Of a stretch of 64,000 nt of DNA, positions 32,723 to 41,353 are shown in pieces. Under the pieces are notes generated by a model. That model was not told where the DNA came from. It did not search any database and was given only the letters and a program-made list of their open reading frames with translations. Origin of the DNA: Desulfuromonas sp. TF (GTDB lineage Bacteria > Desulfobacterota > Desulfuromonadia > Desulfuromonadales > ATBO01); contig NZ_KI421416.1 in NCBI RefSeq assembly GCF_000472285.1, positions 29,134 to 93,133 of the forward strand, written 5' to 3'. The translations under genes were made by a program, and so were the position numbers. How positions within the stretch are numbered: position 1 is the first letter of the stretch; every line of letters starts with the position of its first letter.

Positions 32723-34423
32723 TTAATCATCCCCCACCGTGCTGCGCAGCACCTCTTCGAAAGAAGTGGCTCCTTCCTTGAGCTTGGTCAAGGCCGACTG
32801 ACGCATGGTCTTGATCCCCAGGCGCATCGATTCCCGCTTGATTTCGGCGGTATTGGCACCCGCCAGGACAAGTTCACGAATCTCCTCGAACATGGGCATG
32901 ACCTGATAAATGCCTATCCGCCCCTTGTAGCCGGTGCCGTTGCAGGCGGGGCACCCCGCACCCTTGTAGCAGACGAACTCATCGACCTCTTCCGGCGAAA
33001 CTCCGGCATCGATGAGAGCCTGTTTGGGTACATCTTCCGGCGACTTGCATTCGGAGCAGACCCGCCGGCCCAGCCGCTGGGCGGTGATCAGGTTGACCGC
33101 CGAGGCGACCAGGAAGGGTTCGATTCCCATGTTGAGCAGGCGGTTGATGGTACTGGGCGCATCGTTGGTGTGCAGCGTCGAGAGGACCAGGTGGCCGGTC
33201 AGGGCCGCCTTGACCCCGATCTCCGCCGTCTCGAAATCGCGAATTTCACCGATCATGATGATGTCGGGATCCTGGCGCAGAAAGGCGCGCAGAGCCGAGG
33301 CGAAGTTGAGGCCGATCTCCTCGTGCATCTGCACCTGATTGATTCCGGCGAAATTGAACTCGACCGGATCTTCGGCGGTGGAGATGTTTTCGGTGGTCTT
33401 GTTGAGCTCGGAGAGGGCCGAATAGAGGGAAACGGTTTTCCCCGATCCGGTGGGACCGGTGACGAGGACCATTCCAAAGGGCTTGCTGATCTCCGCCTTG
33501 AAGAATTTGAGCGCCTCCTCCTCATACCCGAGCTTGGTCATATCGAGCTGCAGGTTGGACTTGTCCAGAAGACGGCAGCAGATTTTTTCCCCGAACAGGG
33601 TAGGCAGGCAGTTGACCCGGTAATCCATATCCTTGCCGCCCGGGAGCTTGATCTTGATTCGCCCGTCCTGGGGGAGCCGCCGCTCGGCGATATCCATCTC
33701 CGCCATGATCTTGATCCGGGAGGTAATGGCGTTTTTGAGCTTCATCGGCGGTTTCATCACCTCATAAAGTACCCCGTCGATGCGGTAGCGAACACGGAAC
33801 GTTTTCTCATAGGGTTCAATATGAATGTCGGAGGCCTTTTTCTTGATGGCGTCCGTCAGAATCAGGTTGCAGAGTTTGACGACCGGAGCGTCTTCGCTGG
33901 CCTTCGCCAGGTCGCTGACATCGACATCGTCCCCCTCTTCCACGATTTCCAGGTCGATATCCTCGAGATCTTCCATGACATCGGCGAGGGATGCGCTCTG
34001 GTCGTAGTACTTGTCGATGGCGGCCTTGATGGAAGCCTCGGCGGCGACGACCACCTCGACGTTGTACCCGGTCATGAACTTGATGTCGTCGATGGCGAAG
34101 ATGTTCGACGGATCGCTCATGGCGATGATCAGGGTCGAACCGGCCCGGTTGATGGGGACGATCTGATACTTCTGAGAAACCTCGGCGGGAATCAGTTGAA
34201 TGACGGCGGGATCGATCTCGAACTCGGAAAGATTGATGGAGGGAACGCCGTACTGCCGGGAAAGAAAGGCCGCGAGGTCTTCTTCCTTGATGAAGCCCAG
34301 CTTGACGAGGCTGGCGCCCAGGCGCCCTCCCTGGACCTTTTGCTCCTCCAGGGCCTTTGAGAGTTGAACCTCATTAATCAGCTTGTTCCGAAGAAGCAGT
34401 TCTCCGAGTCGGTTACTTGTCAT
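32723..34423 (-). CDS. pilB: Type IV pilus extension ATPase
   Basis: 566 residues. An N-terminal MshEN domain (LGELLLRNKLINEVQLSKALEEQKVQGGRLGASLVKLG) often binds cyclic-di-GMP. The motor domain has MVLVTGPTGSGKTVSLYSAL, ENISTAEDPVEFNFAGINQVQMHEEIG, DPDIIMIGEIRDFETAEIGVKAALTGHLVLSTLHTND, and the tetracysteine zinc site CSEC...CPAC. It powers pilin polymerisation. First gene of the pilBTCSR operon, with a good sigma-70-like promoter about 45 bases upstream. Confidence 0.95.
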   Translation of the reverse strand: MTSNRLGELLLRNKLINEVQLSKALEEQKVQGGRLGASLVKLGFIKEEDLAAFLSRQYGVPSINLSEFEIDPAVIQLIPAEVSQKYQIVPINRAGSTLIIAMSDPSNIFAIDDIKFMTGYNVEVVVAAEASIKAAIDKYYDQSASLADVMEDLEDIDLEIVEEGDDVDVSDLAKASEDAPVVKLCNLILTDAIKKKASDIHIEPYEKTFRVRYRIDGVLYEVMKPPMKLKNAITSRIKIMAEMDIAERRLPQDGRIKIKLPGGKDMDYRVNCLPTLFGEKICCRLLDKSNLQLDMTKLGYEEEALKFFKAEISKPFGMVLVTGPTGSGKTVSLYSALSELNKTTENISTAEDPVEFNFAGINQVQMHEEIGLNFASALRAFLRQDPDIIMIGEIRDFETAEIGVKAALTGHLVLSTLHTNDAPSTINRLLNMGIEPFLVASAVNLITAQRLGRRVCSECKSPEDVPKQALIDAGVSPEEVDEFVCYKGAGCPACNGTGYKGRIGIYQVMPMFEEIRELVLAGANTAEIKRESMRLGIKTMRQSALTKLKEGATSFEEVLRSTVGDD

Positions 34424-34465
34424 GAAAAGGGGGATTTCTCCTGAAGAATTAATTCAATCTATCAT

Positions 34466-34493
34466 CTTATAAAAAGGCCGAGGACTCTGTCAA
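34466..34493 (-). promoter_or_regulatory. Sigma-70-like promoter of pilB operon
   Basis: On the minus strand TTGACA, 16 bases, TATAAG, placed about 43 bases before the pilB ATG. The -35 is a perfect consensus match. Likely drives pilB-pilT-pilC-pilS-pilR. Confidence 0.7.
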
Positions 34494-34502
34494 GATGCAC
34501 GT

Positions 34503-34528
34503 GCCGGCAGGGGGACCCCCTGCCCGGC
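34503..34528. other. GC-rich hairpin between ribF and pilB
   Basis: GCCGGCAGGGG pairs with CCCCTGCCCGGC around a three-base loop, with one bulged C. There is no T run, so it is not a clean intrinsic terminator. It separates the ribF end from the pilB promoter and may insulate or protect transcript ends. The rest of the 192-base gap holds only the heptamer array and promoter noted separately. Confidence 0.55.
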
Positions 34529-34582
34529 GGTTGATGCTCCCCGGGTCCTGTCCACGTGTGCAAAGGACATGCCTGCAAACAC

Positions 34583-34624
34583 CGGTTCAAGGTTCAACCT
34601 TTTACCTTTTTTCTTTCACCTTCC
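34583..34624. repeat. Heptamer array, ribF 3' end
   Basis: Units in exact 7-base register: CGGTTCA, AGGTTCA, ACCTTTT, ACCTTTT, TTCTTTC, ACCTTCC. The ribF stop codon lies inside it. Same composite (GGTTCA then CCTTTT) as the arrays at 35.6 kb and 39.0 kb. Confidence 0.75.
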
Positions 34625-35596
34625 ATCTGCATTCATACCACAGTCGAGATATTCACGGTATTCAACGATCCTTGCATGCTCAAGGATATGCCGGGCGCGC
34701 TCGATATCGGCGGCAATAGCGGTTACGAGCGCGGAGGTATCCGGAAAGAGCATCTCATCCCTCAGACGCTCCACGAAATAGAGGCGCAGGCATTCGCCGT
34801 AAATCTCCTGGTGAAAATCAAGGATGTGGACCTCCACGGAAAGTCCTTCGGTGCGGAACGTCGGATTGCAGCCGATGTTTACTACCCCGTTCAGCACTTC
34901 TTCACCACGTCGGACCTTGACGGCATAGACGCCTGGTTTAGGCAGCAGTTCCTTATCGGTCCGCAGGTTGGCCGTGGGAAAGCCGAGTTTTTTCCCTCGT
35001 TTGGCGCCATGAACCACCTCCCCTTCCAGGGTAAAGTGCCGCCCGAGAAGATCCACCATCCGAGTCACATCCCCTTCGAGAAGGTGCCGACGAATGCGGG
35101 TGGAGCTGAATACGATTCCGTTTCTGGCAATCGGATCGAGAATTTCCATATTAAATCCAAGAGATTCTCCCTTCCGGCGCAGGAAACGGACATCCCCTTC
35201 ACGGCCCTTCCCGAAAGCGTAGTCATGACCGACGATGAGATGATGCACCCCTATCTTCTTCACCAGAATTTCTTCGACGAAACGGGAGGCGGGCAGGTCC
35301 GCCATCTCGCGTGTGAAAGGGACGCAAATCAGCACGTCGATGCAGGACGCCTCGATCAACACCTCCTTCTCGGCATCGGTATTGATCAGACGGGGCGCTT
35401 TCTCCGGAGCAAGCAGCTTGAGAGGATGGGGCGAAAACGTGAAGACCACCGCCGTCCCGCTGCACTCCCTCGCCCGGCGCACGACCCGGCGGAAAATCTC
35501 CCGGTGCCCGAGATGCACGCCGTCAAAGTTTCCGATAGTGACAACGGCATTTGGCAGGGGAGTAGTGAGTTCGTTTAAATTGTGAATGATTCGCAT
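34616..35596 (-). CDS. ribF: Bifunctional riboflavin kinase / FMN adenylyltransferase
   Basis: 326 residues making FMN and then FAD. The N-terminal adenylyltransferase shows VVTIGNFDGVHLGHREIFRRVV and LIVGHDYAFGKGREGD. The SSTRIRRHLLEGDV motif joins it to the C-terminal flavokinase (HFTLEGEVVHGAKRGKKLGFPTANL, GVVNIGCNPTF, VEVHILDF). ATG 35596 lies just beyond the RNase R stop. There is no strong ribosome-binding site, because the heptamer array fills that position. Last gene of the DUF1015-actin-rnr-ribF block. Confidence 0.93.
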   Translation of the reverse strand: MRIIHNLNELTTPLPNAVVTIGNFDGVHLGHREIFRRVVRRARECSGTAVVFTFSPHPLKLLAPEKAPRLINTDAEKEVLIEASCIDVLICVPFTREMADLPASRFVEEILVKKIGVHHLIVGHDYAFGKGREGDVRFLRRKGESLGFNMEILDPIARNGIVFSSTRIRRHLLEGDVTRMVDLLGRHFTLEGEVVHGAKRGKKLGFPTANLRTDKELLPKPGVYAVKVRRGEEVLNGVVNIGCNPTFRTEGLSVEVHILDFHQEIYGECLRLYFVERLRDEMLFPDTSALVTAIAADIERARHILEHARIVEYREYLDCGMNADGR

Positions 35597-35602
35597 GATT
35601 AG

Positions 35603-35735
35603 GCGTCCAAGGTTCAAGGTTCGAGGTTCGAAGTTTTACCTTTGGACCTGAGCCTTTTGCCTTTAGTCTCGGGCCTTTTACCTTTAGCCGTTTTCCTTTT
35701 AACTTTTTCCTCTTGTCTTTTTCCTTTTTCCTTTT
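35603..35735. repeat. Long heptamer array at rnr/ribF junction, partly coding
   Basis: About 19 consecutive 7-base units in one register. On the plus strand: GCGTCCA, AGGTTCA, AGGTTCG, AGGTTCG, AAGTTTT, ACCTTTG, then mostly variants of NCCTTTT up to 35735. It begins between rnr and ribF, includes the rnr stop (35614), and extends about 120 bases into the rnr coding sequence, where it encodes the lysine-rich tail. Confidence 0.85.
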
Positions 35736-37857
35736 CTCCGGGTTCTTCCCCCGCCAGATGAAAATCGATTTCCCGGCGTTCCAGATTTACTTTGACGACC
35801 CTGACTCTCACCGCGTCTCCGACCTGAAAGATCCGGCGGCGGTTCTGCCCGACCATCCGGTGGCGATCTTCCTCGTAATGGTAAAAATCGTCGGCCAGAG
35901 TGGAGATATGCACCAACCCCTCAACAAAGATGTCTTCCAGTTCAACGAACAACCCGAACGGCTGTACGCCCGAGACCAATCCCGCAAATTCCTCCCCGGT
36001 CCGGTGCTCCATGAACTGGCACTTCTTCAGATCGATGATCTCCCGTTCGGCCTCCATGGCGCGGCGCTCGCGCTGGGAAGTATGCTCTCCCAGGCGCGGA
36101 AGGACCCGCTGCAGGTGTGTCCGTCGCCGAGCGGGAAGATGGTCCTTCTGCAGGACTTCCCGCAAGACGCGGTGAACCAGCAGATCGGGATACCGGCGGA
36201 TGGGTGACGTAAAATGGCAGTAGAGATCCGCTGCCAGCCCGAAATGTCCCGCATTTTCGGGAGCGTAACGGGCCTGTTTCATACTCCGAAGCAGAACCCG
36301 GTTGAGCAATTTTTCTTCGGGCTTCCCCTCCGCCTCCGCAAGAAGTTTCTGCAGCTGGGCCGGCATCACACTTCCGCGACTGAGGTCGAGGCCGTAGTTG
36401 AAATGGGCGATGAACTCCTGATACGCCAGCAGCTTCTCCATCTCGGGAGGCTCGTGAACCCGGTACAGGAGGGGGGCTTCATGTTCGGTGAGGAAGGAGG
36501 CGACGGCCTCGTTGGCCGCCAGCATGAACTCCTCAATGATGCGATGGGCGAGATTCCGCTCCGAACGCACGATGTCCTCGGGCCGGCCGCGCAGATCAAG
36601 AACCACCTCGGCCTCGGGTAGGTCGAAATCAAGACTTCCGCGATTCCGGCGCATCCCCGTCAGCCGCAGGGCCAGGTCTTCCATTACCTTCAGATCTGGA
36701 TAAATGGCGGGATAGCGCCCGATGACTTCCCGGTCCTCCATGACTACCATGTTCCGCACTTCGGTATAGGTCAGGCGCGCCGCACTGCGCATGACCGCTG
36801 GATAGAAGCGACTCTCCAGTCTCTTCCCATGCCGGTCAAAGAGCATTTCGGCAGTCATGGCCAGCCGCTCCACCCCGGGATTCAGGGAGCAAATGCCGTT
36901 GCTCAGGGCCTCGGGGAGCATGGGGATGCAGCGGCCGGGAAAATAGACGCTGGTGGCCCTCTCTACGGCTTCGAGGTCCGTCGGTGTCCCCTCCGCGACG
37001 TAATGGGCGACATCGGCAATGGCGACCCAGAGGCGTATTTGTCCTTCCGATTCGCGGCGGACCGCGACCGCGTCGTCGAAATCCCTGGCCGTTTCTCCAT
37101 CGATGGTCACAAGAGGGAGCTGTCTCAGATCCTCCCGACCCCGACGATCTCCTGGCGCAACCTGATCGGGAACGGGAATGTCCAGGACCTCCTGCGGAAA
37201 ACGGTAGGGCAATCCGTATTTGTGGACGATGGTGAGGATCTCCACCTCGGGATCATCGGGATCACCCAGGATTTCTACGATCGTTCCTTCGGGATTGCGG
37301 GTTCTGCTCGGATAAACATCGATACAAACGATCACGATCTGGCCGGCCTGGGCCTGGGAATCCTCGGCGATGAAGATATCGTGGGTGATACGGGGATCTA
37401 GCGGCACGACGTAACCGAACCGGCGACCCGGTTCGAAGCGGCCGACCACGGTAAGATGCGCCCGTTCCAGCACCTCAAGAATGCGCCCTTCAGATTTGCC
37501 TCCCGGCCCCCGACGCTCCACCCGCGCCATGACCTTGTCGCCGTGCATCGCCTCCCCCATAAAACGGGCCGGGATGAACACATCGCTTCCCTCCCCGGAA
37601 GGAACGGAGACAAAGCCGTAGCCGTCGCGGTGCGCAGAGATCGTTCCGACGGCTACGTTTATCTGCCGGGGCAGGGAATAACGCCCTGTACGATTGCGGA
37701 CGACCGCTCCTTCATGGACGAGAGCATCCAGCATCCGGACTGCGGCCTGACGCTCTTTTCTGGAAACGGGGAACTGATCCAGTATTTCCCGGAGGGAGAG
37801 AGGGCGGCGGGCGTGTTTTTCGAGAAACTTGAGAAGGTCGACCGGGGAGACAGGCAT
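35614..37857 (-). CDS. rnr: Ribonuclease R
   Basis: 747 residues. N-terminal winged helix (LLKFLEKHARRPLSLREIL) and cold-shock domains (VAVGTISAHRDGYGFVSVPSGEGSDVFIP), central RNB exonuclease with the acidic active site TIDGETARDFDDAVAV, and C-terminal S1 domain (FAGLVSGVQPFGLFVELEDIFVEGLVHIS). It degrades structured RNA 3' to 5'. The tail after the S1 domain has a seven-residue lysine-rich period (KGKRQEE, KVKRKTA, KGKRPET, KGKRLRS, KGKTSNL), encoded by the heptamer array. ATG 37857 with GAGGG upstream gives a normal N-terminus. Confidence 0.94.
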   Translation of the reverse strand: MPVSPVDLLKFLEKHARRPLSLREILDQFPVSRKERQAAVRMLDALVHEGAVVRNRTGRYSLPRQINVAVGTISAHRDGYGFVSVPSGEGSDVFIPARFMGEAMHGDKVMARVERRGPGGKSEGRILEVLERAHLTVVGRFEPGRRFGYVVPLDPRITHDIFIAEDSQAQAGQIVIVCIDVYPSRTRNPEGTIVEILGDPDDPEVEILTIVHKYGLPYRFPQEVLDIPVPDQVAPGDRRGREDLRQLPLVTIDGETARDFDDAVAVRRESEGQIRLWVAIADVAHYVAEGTPTDLEAVERATSVYFPGRCIPMLPEALSNGICSLNPGVERLAMTAEMLFDRHGKRLESRFYPAVMRSAARLTYTEVRNMVVMEDREVIGRYPAIYPDLKVMEDLALRLTGMRRNRGSLDFDLPEAEVVLDLRGRPEDIVRSERNLAHRIIEEFMLAANEAVASFLTEHEAPLLYRVHEPPEMEKLLAYQEFIAHFNYGLDLSRGSVMPAQLQKLLAEAEGKPEEKLLNRVLLRSMKQARYAPENAGHFGLAADLYCHFTSPIRRYPDLLVHRVLREVLQKDHLPARRRTHLQRVLPRLGEHTSQRERRAMEAEREIIDLKKCQFMEHRTGEEFAGLVSGVQPFGLFVELEDIFVEGLVHISTLADDFYHYEEDRHRMVGQNRRRIFQVGDAVRVRVVKVNLERREIDFHLAGEEPGEKEKGKRQEEKVKRKTAKGKRPETKGKRLRSKGKTSNLEP

Positions 37858-37909
37858 GGCGAACAGACCCTCATGGATGATGTTCAGATCAGCGGACTTC
37901 GTGAAACCG

Positions 37910-38950
37910 TCAACTCCCTTGCGGTGCCGGGACCTGGCCTTTGGCCCAGAGGTGTTTGCCGAACTTCCAGTAGCCCTGCACGTTGAATAGCCGGGCGTCC
38001 TTGGCCGGATCAACGGGTGTCACATGGCCATGCAGCAGGGGCTGCAGATATTTGGCCAGAACCGCCCCGCCGCCGCCGGTGATGACCACGGTGTCCATGT
38101 CCCAATCATCCACCCACAATCGGTCGACTTCATTGGCCACGGCCGAAGCGAGCTGTCCGAAGACCTGCTCGGTGATTCCCTTGAGATCGTACTCCTTGCC
38201 TCGGATCTTGATGCTGCCGCGATCCACGGCTTCATAGAGCCTGTAGAGCTCGACATTGACCCCGCTCTTTTCCCGGAGCTTGGTGGCGATGACCGTAAAA
38301 GCCCGGGCGATGCCGGAATCGGTGGTGCGACTCCCTCTCTCCGAATAGCGCATCTTGTCGGAAACGGTATAATCGCTCGTGCGAAAACCCACATCAATGA
38401 TCCCGATTTTCTCCCGCACCAGCCGTTTGTCGCCGAGGTCTCCCAGATCGTTAAGCATCATATTGAACAGTGAGCCGAAGGGTTGGGGAATCACCCGCAC
38501 CTTGTTGACGTTGACGGTCTTTTCCTCGCGCTTGCCGTCGGCCCCGGTGACGGCCACCTTGTGTTCGCCCTGGAGGATCCTGGCCAGTTCGTCCTTGTGC
38601 TGGCGGTAATGACCGATGGGAAGACCGGTCACCAGATTGACGGGAATATACCCGCCGACCAACCGGGCGGCGGCACTGAGGGCCAGGCTCTTGGCGAAGG
38701 AGCTGATGAACTGGGCCTGGTCCAGGGTGAAAAAACGGACGTTGCTCTGCCTCTCCGCCAATTCTCCCACGAAGTAGGACTTACCGTCCACCTCCACCTG
38801 CAAATGCTCCTCGTCGGCGGCATCGACAAGAATCTGCTCACGAAACTGCAGCTCCGTCGCTTCTCCCAGCACCGACTTGAAAACCAGGGACTCCCTGCCG
38901 TTCGTCGCCTTCGTAAAACCGAAACCGATATCGATACCGATGATTTCCAT
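37910..38950 (-). CDS. ParM/Alp-type actin-like ATPase
   Basis: 346 residues of the StbA/ParM branch of the actin superfamily. Phosphate-1 loop GIDIGFGFTK, phosphate-2 loop KIGIIDVGFRTSDY, and adenosine motif DTVVITGGGGAVLAKYLQ are present. Such proteins form dynamic filaments that segregate plasmids or organise DNA. Here it is chromosomal, between a DUF1015 gene and rnr, with no ParR-like partner or centromere repeats seen nearby. The cellular role is therefore unknown. Confidence 0.82.
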   Translation of the reverse strand: MEIIGIDIGFGFTKATNGRESLVFKSVLGEATELQFREQILVDAADEEHLQVEVDGKSYFVGELAERQSNVRFFTLDQAQFISSFAKSLALSAAARLVGGYIPVNLVTGLPIGHYRQHKDELARILQGEHKVAVTGADGKREEKTVNVNKVRVIPQPFGSLFNMMLNDLGDLGDKRLVREKIGIIDVGFRTSDYTVSDKMRYSERGSRTTDSGIARAFTVIATKLREKSGVNVELYRLYEAVDRGSIKIRGKEYDLKGITEQVFGQLASAVANEVDRLWVDDWDMDTVVITGGGGAVLAKYLQPLLHGHVTPVDPAKDARLFNVQGYWKFGKHLWAKGQVPAPQGS

Positions 38951-38964
38951 TTAACCCTCCGCGA

Positions 38965-39000
38965 AGGTTCAAGGTTCAAGGTTTCAGCCTTTTACCCTTT
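38965..39000. repeat. Heptamer array, DUF1015 gene 3' end
   Basis: AGGTTCA, AGGTTCA, AGGTTTC, one extra base, then GCCTTTT, ACCCTTT. It lies in the gap between the actin-like gene and the DUF1015 stop. Same composite sequence as the rnr and ribF arrays. Confidence 0.72.
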
Positions 39001-39008
39001 ATCTGATT

Positions 39009-40355
39009 TTACTCCGCCTTCTCTCCTTCGGCGATCTTGTTGATGACCAGGCCGGTGAGAAGCTTGGGATAGAAATAGGTCGACTTCTGGGGCATTTTTT
39101 CCCCGGCGTTGGCCACGTCGCGCACTTCGCTCATGCGGGTGGCATTCATCAGAAAAGCAAGCTGGAACTCTCCGTCCTGAACCAGCTCGAAAGGATCGTC
39201 GAAATTCTTGACGTATTTCAGATTGGTCTGCTGTTCCTGGGCTTCGGGGGTGATATTCAGCAGATTCTCGAGAATGAGACGGTGCAGAATTGAGACGTCG
39301 AGAGTGCGCAGAGCCTTGGGAGCCTTCTCGTCAAAAAAGCGGTCCATGATGCTCTCGTCCCGCAAAATCAGGAAGTACAAAGTCTCCCCGCCGGCGAAAA
39401 GAGACAGGACGTGCCTTCCCTCCCCCTTCTCCTGCAGAATCCGGCGAGCCTCCCGGCGGGCTTCGGGATCCCGGGGATCGATCGTCCACGTCTCCACCTC
39501 GAAAAATTCCTCCAGTGCGTTAAGAAAGGGTGGGAGGCTGAAGTCCGTCAGATTGAAAAGGAGGCGGTGAGTGGGAAAAATAAGCATTCCCTGGTCTTCC
39601 ATATTGGCAAAATACATCAGGACATAATTGAACAGTTCTTTTCCCGTGTAACCCGGATGATTCTCCCGCATGTGATTGCGGTAGTTGATGGCGGTTTCAT
39701 AGCGGTGGTGGCCGTCGGCAATGAAAAGCGGCTTGCTGTCGAGGAGGTCCTGCGCCTTCTGCTGGATACCAGAATCGGTTACCCGCCATAGCCGGTGCTT
39801 CACCCCGTCGTCGTCGGTGACCTCCAGGTCCGGACCGCGCTCCTTCTCCTTGCGGGTCAGCGACTCGAGGACGCAGCAGGGATCGGAATAGAGGGAGAAT
39901 ATGGGGCTGAAATTGGCGGAGCAGGCCTTGGTCAGGTGCAGGCGGTCTGTCTTGGGACCGGCGAGCGTCTTCTCGTGAGGCTTGACCACCCCTGAGGAGA
40001 AGTCCTCGATGCGGGTCAGAGCCATGAACCCCTTGCGCACCACCGTCTCGCCATCCTCGAGGGGATATTCCTGGTCGTAAAGATAGAGGGAGGGCTCGGA
40101 ATCGCGCACCAGCACCCCTTCCTCCTGCCATTTCCGGAAATCGGCGGCGGCGCGTGTATACCTGTTGTCCGTCTCGCTGTCCCCCTCACCGGTCTTGCCC
40201 AGGATGAGCCGCACGACATTATGAGGGTCACGCCGGTAAAGCTCCTCCTGCAGCGTCGGAGAAATCACATCGTAGGGGGGCGCCATGACGCGCTCAGGGT
40301 TCCCGATTTTGGCGGGATTGTAACGCAAAGCACGAAAAGGAACGATTTTGGCCAT
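39009..40355 (-). CDS. DUF1015 family protein
   Basis: 448 residues. It starts VPFRALRYNPAKIGNPERVMAPPYDVISP, the hallmark of the DUF1015/YgaF-like family, and continues with PLFIADGHHRYETAINYRNHM. The family is often found near serine/phosphoglycerate metabolism genes and has been proposed to act on phosphorylated metabolites, but no confirmed reaction is known to me. It begins a minus-strand block with the actin-like gene, rnr and ribF, with a plausible promoter about 40 bases upstream. Confidence 0.88.
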   Translation of the reverse strand: MAKIVPFRALRYNPAKIGNPERVMAPPYDVISPTLQEELYRRDPHNVVRLILGKTGEGDSETDNRYTRAAADFRKWQEEGVLVRDSEPSLYLYDQEYPLEDGETVVRKGFMALTRIEDFSSGVVKPHEKTLAGPKTDRLHLTKACSANFSPIFSLYSDPCCVLESLTRKEKERGPDLEVTDDDGVKHRLWRVTDSGIQQKAQDLLDSKPLFIADGHHRYETAINYRNHMRENHPGYTGKELFNYVLMYFANMEDQGMLIFPTHRLLFNLTDFSLPPFLNALEEFFEVETWTIDPRDPEARREARRILQEKGEGRHVLSLFAGGETLYFLILRDESIMDRFFDEKAPKALRTLDVSILHRLILENLLNITPEAQEQQTNLKYVKNFDDPFELVQDGEFQLAFLMNATRMSEVRDVANAGEKMPQKSTYFYPKLLTGLVINKIAEGEKAE

Positions 40356-40393
40356 GCTAAAACTCCCTCTTTTTACTGGAAATAGAGAGAGTT

Positions 40394-40422
40394 ACTATGC
40401 CAAATCAATGGAGGGGTTGCAA
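40394..40422 (-). promoter_or_regulatory. Sigma-70-like promoter of DUF1015 block
   Basis: On the minus strand TTGCAA, 17 bases, CATAGT, about 38 bases before the DUF1015 ATG. A moderate match. Confidence 0.45.
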
Positions 40423-40696
40423 GGGAAAAGCTAAGTAGAATGAATCTGAACACAGGGGGAAGCAAGACATGCAGCTATAAAACCAGGGGGGTGAGAATGA
40501 ATCGTGATTGGAAGCCCTAATGACCCTCGTGACAAATAAGGGCACACGAAACCGCTAAATCGCCACCTACTTACACACGCAAAGAAAAAGCTGATGTTAA
40601 TTCCTTTATGGTGTATCCCGACAATTACTGAGTGCCTACTGATAAATCCTTTTAAATTGAGGAGTAATCTTGGAATCCAATGAGTCCGTTTGAGTA

Positions 40697-40711
40697 TGGC
40701 ACTAGAATTGC
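40697..40711 (+). promoter_or_regulatory. Sigma-54 promoter of small secreted protein gene
   Basis: TGGCAC, five bases, TTGC, with ten bases between GG and GC. Predicted start near 40723, about 67 bases before the gene. Within the 430-base gap between DUF1015 and this gene I see only this and the DUF1015 promoter. Confidence 0.82.
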
Positions 40712-40790
40712 TGAATAATTAAAGCGATGAATGCAAGATAGAATGCCCAAATAGATCATATTTTTTCACACCCACTGACCAGGAGGCATG

Positions 40791-41243
40791 ATGAAAACCG
40801 CCAAGATGAAGATCATCCCCATTTTCCTAGTTTCCTTGATGATGGTTTTTGCTGGACAGGCTTTTTCCGAAACCATTGCTCTCTTTGGACCAAAGGTTTT
40901 CAAAAAGGAAAAGGGTGCTCCGGTCGCCTACACTGACCGCTTCATAGTTCCGCCTGGAGCGGGAAATTTCCGACTGCTTGTCAAGAATGGCGAAGGTGAT
41001 TCCGGCGAAGTCAAGAATCTTTCCATCATGATCAATGGCACGGAAGTCATATCTTCATCGGATTTACGCCCCACTCCCATGGCCATGAAGCAAATCACGC
41101 TTCAGCCTGAAAACGAGATCAAGATCACCCTCAAAGGGCAGGGAGGCAATGCGGTTTTCGTGCAATTGGACGGCGATGTTCTCGTGGCCGAACCAACAGA
41201 ACCAGCTCCGCCCATGCCGCCGTCACCGCAGATGCCTGACTGA
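40791..41243 (+). CDS. Small secreted protein with FGP-type surface domain
   Basis: 150 residues. The N-terminus MKTAKMKIIPIFLVSLMMVFAGQAFS is a signal peptide. The mature part (ETIALFGPKVFKKEKGAPVAYTDRF, IMINGTEVISSSDL, ENEIKITLKGQGGNAVFVQLDGDV) looks like one beta-sandwich repeat of a kind I recall in long deltaproteobacterial surface proteins, followed by a Pro-rich tail. AGGAGG lies four bases before ATG 40791. ATG 40788 is one base from it and less likely. It has its own sigma-54 promoter and terminator, and faces the minor-pilin operon. Function unknown. Confidence 0.72.
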   Translation: MKTAKMKIIPIFLVSLMMVFAGQAFSETIALFGPKVFKKEKGAPVAYTDRFIVPPGAGNFRLLVKNGEGDSGEVKNLSIMINGTEVISSSDLRPTPMAMKQITLQPENEIKITLKGQGGNAVFVQLDGDVLVAEPTEPAPPMPPSPQMPD

Positions 41244-41274
41244 TACGCCTCCATTCATCTCTCTTATTTGCGTT

Positions 41275-41304
41275 AAAAAGGGCCGGCATTTACCGGCCCT
41301 TTTT
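41275..41304. terminator. Bidirectional terminator
   Basis: AAAAAGGGCCGG and its perfect complement around a six-base loop, with A and T runs on both sides. It ends the small secreted protein gene (+) and the minor-pilin operon (-). Confidence 0.9.
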
Positions 41305-41353
41305 AATTGAGGCGAGTAGGCTATTGCGACTGGCTTGCCGTAAGTGCTTCTTC

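Noticed and set aside
33170..34360. 396-codon open frame on the plus strand opposite pilB
   Set aside because: Codon bias of the GC-rich pilB leaves the antisense frame open. No motif or ribosome-binding site supports it.
34503..34528. GC-rich hairpin considered as an intrinsic terminator for ribF
   Set aside because: There is no T run in the direction of ribF transcription, so it is listed only as a hairpin.
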